From positions 703,056-767,055 of the forward strand of contig JACJWF010000001.1 in the NCBI GenBank assembly GCA_020637295.1: a stretch of 64,000 bases of DNA, read 5' to 3'. This document shows positions 51,611 through 59,706 of this stretch, piece by piece; within the stretch, counting starts at the first letter, position 1, and each line of letters starts with the position of its first letter. The notes under the pieces are model-generated. The model saw only the letters and a program-made list of their open reading frames with translations, was not told the origin of the DNA and made no database searches. Source of the stretch: Acidimicrobiaceae bacterium (lineage in GTDB: Bacteria > Actinomycetota > Acidimicrobiia > Acidimicrobiales > Ilumatobacteraceae). Made by a program: the position numbers and the translations under genes.

Positions 51611-52909
51611 ATGACCACCTACGCCGACGCGCTCGCCTACCTCGACGGCCACTCCAACTACGACGTCACCGGGCGGATCAACTCGCCGACACTGGAGCGC
51701 ATGCGCACCCTGGTGGCCGCGATGGGCGACCCCCAGACGGCCTACCCGGTCATCCATGTCACCGGCACCAACGGCAAGGGCTCCACGTCGCAGATGATCA
51801 CCCGCCTGCTGATGGCCCACGGCCTGTCGGTGGGCACGTACACCAGCCCGCACCTGGAACGCCTGAACGAGCGGATCAGCCGCAACGGCGAGCCGATCTC
51901 CGACGAGGACTTCGCCGAGCAGGTGGCGGCGGTCGCCGACCTGGAGGTCATCACCGGGGTGCGGCCGAGCTACTTCGAGGCCGTCACGTGTGCCGCGTTC
52001 CGGTGGTTCGCCGACGTGGCCGTGGACGTCGCTGTCGTCGAGGTCGGCCTGCTCGGGCGGTGGGACGCCACCAACGTGTGCGACGCCCAGGTGGCGGTGA
52101 TCACCAACATCGGGATGGACCACACCGAGTACGCCGGCCCCACCACCGTCCACATCGCCACCGAGAAGGCGGGGATCATCAAGCCGGGCAGCGCGGTGGT
52201 GATCGGCGAGACCGACCCGGAGCTGGCCGCCATCTTCGTGTCGGCCGGCGGTGCCGCTCACTTCGTGCGCGGCGAGGACTTCGACGTGGTCGAGAACCAA
52301 CTGGCCCTCGGCGGCCGCCTGGTGGACCTGCGCACGCCCACCACCGTGTACCCCGACGTGTTCGTGCCGCTGCACGGCCGTCATCAGGGCGACAACGCGG
52401 CCGTCGCCCTCACCGCGGTGGAGGCGTTCTTCGCTGCTCCCGTGCCGGAGGAACTGCTGCAGGAGGGGTTCGCCGAGGTGGTGATGCCCGGCCGGTTCGA
52501 GGTGATGGGCCACCAGCCGCTGGTGGTGGTGGACGGAGCCCACAACCCTGCGGGCGCGGACACCTGCGCGTCGGTGTTCTTCGAGGACTTCGACCCGGAG
52601 GGCCGGCGCGTCCTCGTGGTGGGTTGCCTACAGGGCCGCGACCCGGCCGAGATGCTGGCAGCGTTGCGTGCCGATGAGTTCGACGTTGTGGTCACCTGCA
52701 CCGCCCCGTCCGCCCGGGGGCTGCCCGCCGCAGCGCTCACTGCGGCGGCTCGCGAGCTGGGCTGCGACGAGGTCGTCGAGCGGCCGACCGTGGAAGCTGC
52801 CATCGACCATGCGCTGGCCGGCGCCGCAGCGGAGGACGCCATCCTCGTCACCGGCTCGCTGTACGTCGTGGGCAATGCCCGCCCGCACCTGCGCACCGTG
52901 CTGCGCTGA
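51611..52909 (+). CDS. folC: folylpolyglutamate synthase / dihydrofolate synthase
   Basis: This protein of 432 residues of the Mur-ligase-like family adds glutamate to folates (and possibly to dihydropteroate). The ATP loop VTGTNGKGSTSQM, TSPHLERLNERI and GMDHTEYAGPT motifs and a C-terminal ligase domain (VVVDGAHNPAGADTC) are clear. It begins 18 bases after clpX. The order clpX-folC-ndk is common in actinobacteria. Confidence 0.96.
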   Translation: MTTYADALAYLDGHSNYDVTGRINSPTLERMRTLVAAMGDPQTAYPVIHVTGTNGKGSTSQMITRLLMAHGLSVGTYTSPHLERLNERISRNGEPISDEDFAEQVAAVADLEVITGVRPSYFEAVTCAAFRWFADVAVDVAVVEVGLLGRWDATNVCDAQVAVITNIGMDHTEYAGPTTVHIATEKAGIIKPGSAVVIGETDPELAAIFVSAGGAAHFVRGEDFDVVENQLALGGRLVDLRTPTTVYPDVFVPLHGRHQGDNAAVALTAVEAFFAAPVPEELLQEGFAEVVMPGRFEVMGHQPLVVVDGAHNPAGADTCASVFFEDFDPEGRRVLVVGCLQGRDPAEMLAALRADEFDVVVTCTAPSARGLPAAALTAAARELGCDEVVERPTVEAAIDHALAGAAAEDAILVTGSLYVVGNARPHLRTVLR

Positions 52910-52991
52910 CCCCGGCCCGAGCACGTTTGTGTCAAGAACGCCGACGCGTCATTCCTGGTCACGGCTCGACAGCGTTTACGCAAAGCGTGGG

Positions 52992-52997
52992 TAGCCT
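52992..52997 (+). promoter_or_regulatory. probable -10 element of ndk (leaderless)
   Basis: TAGCCT followed by eight bases and the ATG at 53006. Confidence 0.5.
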
Positions 52998-53005
52998 GCG
53001 ACGCC

Positions 53006-53416
53006 ATGTCTGATCGCACCCTCGTCCTGCTGAAGCCCGATGCCGTCCGCCGCAAGCTGACGGGCGAGATCATCCGCCGCATCGAGGCCAAGGACCTCAG
53101 CGTCGTCGCCATGGATCTCCGCACCCTCGACGAGGACACCCTGTCGCGCCACTACGCCGAGCACGTCGGCAAGGGCTTCTACGCTGACCTCGTGGCGTTC
53201 ATGAGCAGTGGCCCGGTGGTGGCCATGGTGGTCGAAGGCCCGGAGGACACCTGGGAGGTCATGCGCACCCTGATGGGCGCCACCAACAGCCGCAAGGCGG
53301 CCGGCGGCACCATCCGCGGCGACCTCAGCGCGTCGTTCACCGAGAACCTCATCCACGGCTCGGACTCCGCCGAATCGGCCGTCCGCGAGATCGGGATTTT
53401 CTTCCCGAATCTGTAA
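53006..53416 (+). CDS. ndk: nucleoside diphosphate kinase
   Basis: This 136-residue enzyme balances NTP pools through a phosphohistidine. It has the starting segment TLVLLKPDAVRRKLTGEIIR, the nucleotide region GATNSRKAAGGTIRGDLS and the active-site NLIHGSDS with His117. Full length. Its upstream TAGCCT marks a leaderless transcript, separate from folC. Confidence 0.98.
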   Translation: MSDRTLVLLKPDAVRRKLTGEIIRRIEAKDLSVVAMDLRTLDEDTLSRHYAEHVGKGFYADLVAFMSSGPVVAMVVEGPEDTWEVMRTLMGATNSRKAAGGTIRGDLSASFTENLIHGSDSAESAVREIGIFFPNL

Positions 53417-53476
53417 CAATCGGCTGGGCCGCTACACTCACGGGCCAGCACGTCGAGCCAGGTCAGGAGGATGGTG

Positions 53477-54511
53477 ATGGCGAGAAGCAATCCGCTGGCG
53501 CTCGGGCGCGATCTGGCCATCGACCTCGGCACGGCCAACACGCTCATCTACGCGCGTGGCCAGGGCGTCGTCCTCAACGAGCCCTCGGTCGTGGCCATCG
53601 ACATCACCGACGGCCGGCCCGTCGCGGTCGGTCTCGAGGCCAAGCGGATGATGGGTCGCACCCCGGGACGGATCAAGACCATCCGCCCGCTGAAGGACGG
53701 CGTCATCGCCGACTTCGAGGTGTGCGAGAAGATGCTGCGCTACTTCATCCAGAAGGTGCACGCCAGCCGCTGGAGCAAGCCGCGCATGGTCATCTGCGTG
53801 CCGTCGGGCATCACCGGGGTGGAGCAGCGGGCGGTGCAGGACGCGGCGGAGTACGCCGGCGCCCGCAAGCCCGTGCACATCATCGAGGAGCCCATGGCCG
53901 CCGCCATCGGGGCCGACATGCCGGTGCACGAGCCCAGCGGCAACATGATCGTGGACATCGGTGGTGGCACCACCGAGGTGGCGGTCATCTCGCTCGGTGG
54001 CATCGTCACGGCCCAGTCGGTGCGCGTGGCCGGCGACGAACTGGACGACGCCGTCATCCAGTACGTCAAGAAGGAGTTCTCGTTGGCCATCGGCGACCGC
54101 ACCGCCGAGGAGGTCAAGATCCACATGGGCTCGGCCTGGCCGCTGGACGAGGAGCTCACCGCGGACATCCGCGGCCGCGATCTCATCAGCGGCCTGCCGC
54201 GCACCATCCCGCTCACCACGGAGCAGGTGCGCGAGGCCCTTTCCGAGCCGGTGTCTGCCATCGTGGACGCGGTGAAGACCACGCTGGACCGCACCCCGCC
54301 GGAACTGGCCGCGGACATAATGGAGGCCGGCATCATGGTCACCGGTGGTGGCGCGTTGCTGGCCGGGCTGGATCGCCGCCTCTCGCACGAGACGGGCATG
54401 CCGATCAACATCGCTCATGATCCACTGTTCAGTGTCGTCGTCGGCTCCGGCCGGGCGCTGGAGAACATCGACGCCATGCGGGGGCTGATGTCGCTGAGCT
54501 CCGACGAGTGA
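53477..54511 (+). CDS. mreB: rod-shape-determining protein MreB
   Basis: This is an actin-like cytoskeletal ATPase, 344 residues, that organises lateral wall synthesis. Phosphate and ATP motifs: DLAIDLGTANTLIYARGQG, MIVDIGGGTTEVAVISLGG, and MVTGGGALLAGLD. Of two possible ATGs, 53477 is chosen because AGGAGG is six bases upstream (53471 directly abuts it). It is the first of mreB-mreC-mreD-mrdA-rodA. TACACT before it may be a -10. The full set implies a rod-shaped or elongating cell. Confidence 0.98.
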   Translation: MARSNPLALGRDLAIDLGTANTLIYARGQGVVLNEPSVVAIDITDGRPVAVGLEAKRMMGRTPGRIKTIRPLKDGVIADFEVCEKMLRYFIQKVHASRWSKPRMVICVPSGITGVEQRAVQDAAEYAGARKPVHIIEEPMAAAIGADMPVHEPSGNMIVDIGGGTTEVAVISLGGIVTAQSVRVAGDELDDAVIQYVKKEFSLAIGDRTAEEVKIHMGSAWPLDEELTADIRGRDLISGLPRTIPLTTEQVREALSEPVSAIVDAVKTTLDRTPPELAADIMEAGIMVTGGGALLAGLDRRLSHETGMPINIAHDPLFSVVVGSGRALENIDAMRGLMSLSSDE

Positions 54512-54527
54512 CCGCGGCGGGCACACC

Positions 54528-55580
54528 GTGTTCAACCTCAGTCGCAACCGGATCATCGTCCTTGTGGTGCTCACCGGGCTCCTCCTCATCACGCTGGACC
54601 AGCGCGGCAACGCTGCGCTGGACCGTGTGCGCTCCCTGTTCGCCACGGTGATGCGTCCCTTCGACACGGCTGCCGAGGCGGTGGCCCTGCCGATCGAGCG
54701 GGTGTGGGACGGCATCAGCCGGGTGGACGACCTGGAGCGCGAGAACGAAGCGCTCCGCGACCAACTGGCGCGGATGAAGGGCTCCGAGATCGAGGCCCAG
54801 TCGGCCATCCTTGCCTACCGCGAACTGCTGAAGGTCAACCAGCTGACCTCGAAGTTCAACTACCCGGTGCGGCCCGCCCAGGTGGTGGGCGACTCGCCGA
54901 GCAACTTCCAGAACACGGTGGAGATCAACGTCGGCTCGAACCAGGGGGTGGAGGCCGGCATGCCGGTCACGGACGGGGCCGGGCTCATCGGCCGCATCAC
55001 CCAGGTCTTCCCGGAGAGCAGCATCGTGTTGCTGATCACCGACCCGAGCTACTCGATCACGGCCCAGGTCCTCACACCGGATCAGGACGTGTCGGTGGAC
55101 GACGTCCCCACCAGCAGCACCACGCCGAGCGGCGTCCCGGTGGACGACCTCGGCACCACCACGACGTCGTCGACCACCACCACCACGGTGCCTCCGCCGA
55201 TCGACCCGGGCTCCACCACGACGTCGTCCACGTCCACCACCTCCACCGTGCCGGCGGGCAGCACCACGACCACCACGGAGATCCGTGTGGTCCGCGAGAC
55301 GGGTCAGTGCGAGGGCCGCGGGGTGGGCCGCACCCTCATCCTGCGCTTCACCGACGCCCTCTCGTCGCTGTCCGGCGTGAAGGTCGGCTCGATCGTGGAC
55401 ACCGCCGGCGGCAACACCAGCCTGGCGCCGCAGGGCATCCCCATCGGCATCATCACCAAGGTCCAGCGGGCCAGCGGCAGCAGCGACGCCATCGTCGAGG
55501 TCACACCCAGCTCCAGCCTGGAGCAGTTGAACTTCGTGGCCGTCGTGCTCTACGTGCCCAGCGGCTCTGCGGGTTCCTGA
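54528..55580 (+). CDS. mreC: rod-shape-determining protein MreC with Thr/Ser-rich insertion
   Basis: This is a 350-residue bitopic membrane protein: N-terminal helix (IIVLVVLTGLLLITL), a coiled coil (RVDDLERENEALRDQLARMK) and the outer beta domain (VGDSPSNFQNTVEINVGSNQ; GAGLIGRITQVFPESSIVLL). It links MreB inside to PBP2 outside. Residues ~187-250 are a low-complexity insert of Thr, Ser, Pro and Val inside the outer beta domain, after which the fold resumes (GRTLILRFTDALSSLSGVKV). The insert is unlike most MreC proteins and may be glycosylated or exposed in the wall. Start is GTG, 16 bases after mreB. Confidence 0.95.
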   Translation: MFNLSRNRIIVLVVLTGLLLITLDQRGNAALDRVRSLFATVMRPFDTAAEAVALPIERVWDGISRVDDLERENEALRDQLARMKGSEIEAQSAILAYRELLKVNQLTSKFNYPVRPAQVVGDSPSNFQNTVEINVGSNQGVEAGMPVTDGAGLIGRITQVFPESSIVLLITDPSYSITAQVLTPDQDVSVDDVPTSSTTPSGVPVDDLGTTTTSSTTTTTVPPPIDPGSTTTSSTSTTSTVPAGSTTTTTEIRVVRETGQCEGRGVGRTLILRFTDALSSLSGVKVGSIVDTAGGNTSLAPQGIPIGIITKVQRASGSSDAIVEVTPSSSLEQLNFVAVVLYVPSGSAGS

Positions 55581-55582
55581 TC

Positions 55583-56107
55583 GTGCATCGTCCGGCCGTC
55601 GCGGCGGCGCTGCGCCTCCTGCCCGTGGGCCTGATGGCCGTGGCCATCCAGCGCCAGGTATTCGCCGAGCACACCATCCGCGACGTGAAGATCCAGTTCG
55701 TGCTGGCGCTGGTGGTGGCCGCCGGCGCCGGTGGCGGTGCGGACCGCGGCGCCGTGGCCGGCTTCGTGCTCGGGCTGATGTACGACGCCAGCGGCAACAC
55801 CCCGCTCGGGCTGATGGCTTTGGCGTACGGCCTGGGCGGCATGACGGCCGGCTACGTGCACAGCATCACTCCCGACCCCCAGTGGTGGCTGGCGGCCATC
55901 TTCGCAGCCATCGGCGCGGCGGTGGGCGAGGCGGCGATCCCCGCCGCCGAGGTGGTCATCGGCGACAGCGGCTGGGTCACCGGCGACCTGGTTCTGGTGC
56001 TGCCCGTGGTCGCCGGCGCGGCGTTCCTGCTGTGCCCGCTGCTGCTGCCGGTCGGTCGGTGGATGATGGGCGTGAAACGCAAGAAGTGGAAGGCGATGGT
56101 GGAATGA
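55583..56107 (+). CDS. mreD: rod-shape-determining protein MreD
   Basis: This is a 174-residue integral membrane protein with several helices (LRLLPVGLMAVAIQ; VLALVVAAGAGGG; GAVAGFVLGLMYDASGNTPL; VLVLPVVAGAAFLLCPLLL). The AGFVLGLMYDA region is typical of MreD. It starts with GTG three bases after mreC and is part of the elongasome membrane complex. Confidence 0.9.
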   Translation: MHRPAVAAALRLLPVGLMAVAIQRQVFAEHTIRDVKIQFVLALVVAAGAGGGADRGAVAGFVLGLMYDASGNTPLGLMALAYGLGGMTAGYVHSITPDPQWWLAAIFAAIGAAVGEAAIPAAEVVIGDSGWVTGDLVLVLPVVAGAAFLLCPLLLPVGRWMMGVKRKKWKAMVE

Positions 56108-56154
56108 GCGGGTCGCGCCCCATCTGCCGCGCAACCGGAGCAGACTGGTAGGCC

Positions 56155-58491
56155 ATGGCACTGGACAAGCGTTCCCGCCGGCTCGGTGTGCTGGCCACCG
56201 TGTCGCTGCTGCTGCTCGGCCTCCTCGGCGCCCGGCTGTGGTTCCTGCAGGGAACCCAGGCCGACGAGTACCAGGCCCAGGTCACCTCGGCCAAGCGGCG
56301 CACCGTCTACATCGCCCCCGAACGGGGCCGCATCTTCGACGCCGACGGCCGCGTGGTGGCGGACAACAAGCGGATCCTCACGGTGACGGTGGACTGGTCG
56401 GTCATCCGCCGCACGTCCAACCGCAACGAGCTGTTCGCCCGCCTGTCCGGGCCGCTGCAGGTGCCCATCGACGACCTCCAGCGACGCTACAACCCGTGCT
56501 ACCCCGGTGGCCCGAGCAGCTGCAACAAGGGCCAGCTGTACGACACCCTGCTGCCGTTGCCGCTGAAGGAGGACGTGTCCGAGGACATCGTGGCGTTCAT
56601 CAAGGAACGCAGCGAGGACTACCCGGGCGTGGACGTGATCGAGCAGTACAAGCGGGTGTACCCGTACGCGCCCCTGGCCTCGCACGTGGTGGGGTTCATG
56701 GGCGCCATCACCGCCGAGACGAAGGACGTCTACCTCGAGCAGGGCTACAAGCTGAACGAGCGCGTCGGCCAGTTCGGCGTGGAGCTGTCCATGGAGCGCG
56801 AGCTGCACGGCTGGTGGGGCAAACGCGTCTACGAAGTGGATGCCTCAGGCGCGATTGTGCGGGAGATCGAGGAGGAGTCCGTCGAGCCGATCGCCGGGTT
56901 CGACATCCAGCTGAGCATCGACCTGGACATCCAGCAGTACGCCGAGCAGGCGCTGGAGACCGAGCTCAGATCCCGGCGCGACCTGCCGTTCGAGTATGGG
57001 GGTGGTTGCGACTGCGCGCCGCGCAACCCGCTGGACCGCGAGACCAACTTCAAGACCCGCGTGTACTACAAGACGCTGCCGGACGGCACGAAGGTGGAGT
57101 ACCCCGAGTACGTCAACCACAAGGCGCCGGCGGGGGCGGTGGTGGTGATGAACCACCAGAACGGCCAGGTGCTGGCGATGGCCAGCTACCCCACGTTCGA
57201 CAACCGCTGGATGGAGGCCGGCATCAGCAGCGCCAAGTACCAGGAGTTGTTCCCCAGCAAGAACGCGGACGGCACCCCGCTGGACCCCGACCTCGCCGTG
57301 CTCGTCAACAGAGCGGTGTCCGGTAACTACAACCTCGGCTCCACCATCAAACCCTTCGTCGCCTGGTCGGCCATCCATGCCGGCATCATCACCCCGAGCG
57401 AGATCTACGACGACCAGGGCACGTACACGCTGGAGGGCATCCCGCCAGAGGACTGCCAGAACAACGGTGGCAACTACAAGTGCGTGTTCAAGAACGCCAC
57501 CTGCGGCACCGGCCGGCCGTGCGCCTACGGCACCGTGGCCACCGAGACGGCGCTGGCCGTGTCCAGCGACGCGTACTTCTACCGGCTGGGCGAGAAGTTC
57601 TTCGACGCCAGCGAGAACACCGTCGACCAGACCAACCTGCTGAAGGTGAACCTGGAGCGCTTCGGCTTCGGCATCAAGACCGGCATCCAGTTGCCGTACG
57701 AGTGGGGTGGGCGGATTCCCGACGACGAGGTGAAACGCAACCTGGTCGAACGTGGAGTGCTGCTGCCCGGTGAGGCGCCGCGCCTCCTCGTCGGTGACGA
57801 GGTGCAGGTGGCCATCGGCCAGGGCCTGATGGCGGCGACGCCGCTGCAGATGGCGGTGGCCTACTCGACGATCGCCAACGGTGGGTTCCGCTACGAGGCG
57901 TCGATCCTGAAGGCCATCCTCGCCCCGCTCACCCCGGACCTCGGGCCGGCGATGGCGGACATCGACGCGGGCGAGGTGGTGGTCAGCTTCGACCAGCCGA
58001 AGATGGTGGACCAGTTGGAGAGCGACGGCGGCCTGGAGACGATCGTCGCCGGCCTCCGGCGGGTCATCCGCGGGCCGGGCCAGCCGAAGAGCGAGGCCAA
58101 CGACGGCATCTACCACCACACCACCGGTGAGTTGCTGTTCGCCGGCTTCCCCGGGTTCATCGACATCGCCGGCAAGACCGGCACGGCGCAGGGCGCCGGC
58201 AACCTTCCGTGGAACGACTCGTCGGCCTTCGCCGCCTTCGGGCTGCCGGCCGAGGACGGCAGCTACCCCATTCCCTACACGGTCGTCGCCTACCTGGAGA
58301 AGAGCGGATACGGGGCCAAGGCCGCGGCACCCGTCACGAAGTGCCTGTTCCTGGCGCTCACCAACGTGATCCCCACGGATCCTGTCGTGGTCTCGGACAC
58401 GCTCGACCTCAACAGCAATGTCGCGGCTCCACCCAAGCAGTTGGTCAACACCTCCTGCCTGGGTGGCGCGGCCAACGCGACGAAGGGTTGA
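56155..58491 (+). CDS. mrdA: penicillin-binding protein 2 (elongation transpeptidase)
   Basis: This class B PBP has 778 residues and crosslinks peptidoglycan in lateral growth. N-terminal membrane helix (LGVLATVSLLLLGLLGARLW), pedestal domain (RRTVYIAPERGRIFDADGRV), transpeptidase with the SxxK motif at S396 (LGSTIKPF), SSD variant of SxN (LAVSSDAYFYRLG) and KTG at 674-676 (IAGKTGTAQ). It is longer than E. coli PBP2 (633 aa), with insertions between the pedestal and active site. It stands directly before rodA. Confidence 0.96.
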   Translation: MALDKRSRRLGVLATVSLLLLGLLGARLWFLQGTQADEYQAQVTSAKRRTVYIAPERGRIFDADGRVVADNKRILTVTVDWSVIRRTSNRNELFARLSGPLQVPIDDLQRRYNPCYPGGPSSCNKGQLYDTLLPLPLKEDVSEDIVAFIKERSEDYPGVDVIEQYKRVYPYAPLASHVVGFMGAITAETKDVYLEQGYKLNERVGQFGVELSMERELHGWWGKRVYEVDASGAIVREIEEESVEPIAGFDIQLSIDLDIQQYAEQALETELRSRRDLPFEYGGGCDCAPRNPLDRETNFKTRVYYKTLPDGTKVEYPEYVNHKAPAGAVVVMNHQNGQVLAMASYPTFDNRWMEAGISSAKYQELFPSKNADGTPLDPDLAVLVNRAVSGNYNLGSTIKPFVAWSAIHAGIITPSEIYDDQGTYTLEGIPPEDCQNNGGNYKCVFKNATCGTGRPCAYGTVATETALAVSSDAYFYRLGEKFFDASENTVDQTNLLKVNLERFGFGIKTGIQLPYEWGGRIPDDEVKRNLVERGVLLPGEAPRLLVGDEVQVAIGQGLMAATPLQMAVAYSTIANGGFRYEASILKAILAPLTPDLGPAMADIDAGEVVVSFDQPKMVDQLESDGGLETIVAGLRRVIRGPGQPKSEANDGIYHHTTGELLFAGFPGFIDIAGKTGTAQGAGNLPWNDSSAFAAFGLPAEDGSYPIPYTVVAYLEKSGYGAKAAAPVTKCLFLALTNVIPTDPVVVSDTLDLNSNVAAPPKQLVNTSCLGGAANATKG

Positions 58492-58494
58492 CGG

Positions 58495-59682
58495 ATGGCG
58501 TTCGCGCTCCGGCGACGGCCGGACTCCGGCCTCGGCAACATCCACTCCAGCCCCGGTGCCCCCAGCCGCAACGTGGACTGGGTGCTGATGCTGGCGATCA
58601 GCGCGCTGTCGGTCATCGGCCTGGCGGTCATCTACTCGGCGTCGTACAGCAAGTTCCCGATCAGCGGCACGACGCCCTACGGGTTCTTCTTCGTCACCCG
58701 CCAGGAGATCTTCCTGATCGGTGCGGTCATCGCCATGGTGGTGGTGATGTCGTTCGACTACGAGTGGTGGAAGGACCACGCCCGCTTCCTCTACGGCGCC
58801 ACGGTGATGCTGCTGGTGCTGATCGTGCTGATGAACCTGCTGAAGGTGCGCGGCAACCAGACGGTGCTGAGCTTCGACTTCGGGCCGTTCAACGTGCAGC
58901 CGGCGGAGTTCGCCAAGTTCACCACCCTGCTGCTGGTGGCCACGTACCTGGCGGAGGACCGCGCCGACGACCTGCCCTACCACCGGTTCATCATCGGCCT
59001 GCTGCTGGTGGGCCTGCCCACCGTGCTGATCATCCTCCAGCCGGACCTCGGCTCGGCGTCCGTGCTGGTGGTGATGGTGATGGGCCTGATGCTGGTGGCC
59101 GGGGCGAAGGCCCGTTACATCTTCATGATCTCGGTGCTGTCCGGCCTGACCGTGCTGGCGGCCGTCGTCACCAGGCTGGTCAACGAGTACCAGATCCGCC
59201 GATTCACCGTGTTCTTCAACCAGAACACCACCGATCCGGCGATGCGCGACCTCGTCTACCAGGGCCGCAACGCCATCCGCGCGCTTGCCACCGGGGGGCT
59301 CACCGGCAAGGGCTGGCTGCAGGGGCCGATGACGAACGCCCCGAAGGACATCCCGGTGCAGTGGGCGGACTTTCCGATCTCGGCGGTGGGGGAGCAGTTC
59401 GGGCTGATCGGCTGTGCCGTGCTCATCGGCCTGTACGCGATCATCCTGCTGCGCATCTGGCGCATCGCCCATCTCTCCCGCGACCTGCTGGGCACGTACC
59501 TCTGCGCCGGGGTGTTCACGATCCTGCTGTGGCAGGTGTTCCAGAACATCGCCATGACCATCGGGGTGATGCCGATCACGGGGCTTCCCCTGCCGTTCAT
59601 CTCCTACGGCGGCTCCGGTGTGGTGACGTTCTTCGCCCTGATGGGGCTGGTGCAGAACGTGCACATGCGCCGTTACCGGTGA
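58495..59682 (+). CDS. rodA: rod-shape-determining protein RodA (SEDS glycosyltransferase)
   Basis: This 395-residue multi-pass SEDS protein polymerises glycan strands with PBP2. It shows the family segments SVIGLAVIYSASYSKFPISG, FDFGPFNVQPAEFAKFTTLL, ILQPDLGSASVLVVM, FPISAVGEQFGLIGCAVLIG and GLPLPFISYGGSGVVTFFAL. It follows mrdA with only three bases between. The preceding GACGG is a weak ribosome site, so it is probably coupled to mrdA. Confidence 0.96.
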   Translation: MAFALRRRPDSGLGNIHSSPGAPSRNVDWVLMLAISALSVIGLAVIYSASYSKFPISGTTPYGFFFVTRQEIFLIGAVIAMVVVMSFDYEWWKDHARFLYGATVMLLVLIVLMNLLKVRGNQTVLSFDFGPFNVQPAEFAKFTTLLLVATYLAEDRADDLPYHRFIIGLLLVGLPTVLIILQPDLGSASVLVVMVMGLMLVAGAKARYIFMISVLSGLTVLAAVVTRLVNEYQIRRFTVFFNQNTTDPAMRDLVYQGRNAIRALATGGLTGKGWLQGPMTNAPKDIPVQWADFPISAVGEQFGLIGCAVLIGLYAIILLRIWRIAHLSRDLLGTYLCAGVFTILLWQVFQNIAMTIGVMPITGLPLPFISYGGSGVVTFFALMGLVQNVHMRRYR

Positions 59683-59692
59683 CCTGCGTCGC

Positions 59693-59698
59693 TAGACT
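59693..59698 (+). promoter_or_regulatory. probable -10 element, leaderless start of the TIGR03960-type gene
   Basis: TAGACT followed by eight bases and the ATG at 59707. Confidence 0.5.
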
Positions 59699-59706
59699 CG
59701 TGCGAA

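Noticed and set aside
50030..52543. Minus-strand frame of 837 codons antisense to clpX and folC
   Set aside because: The plus-strand genes are conserved; the antisense product has no recognisable domain.
54528..55580. MreC split by an intein or second gene
   Set aside because: The Thr/Ser-rich stretch lacks splicing motifs and the beta domain resumes in frame, so it is an insertion loop.
56845..59664. Minus-strand frame of 939 codons antisense to mrdA and rodA
   Set aside because: Composition is histidine- and valine-rich noise opposite two conserved genes.
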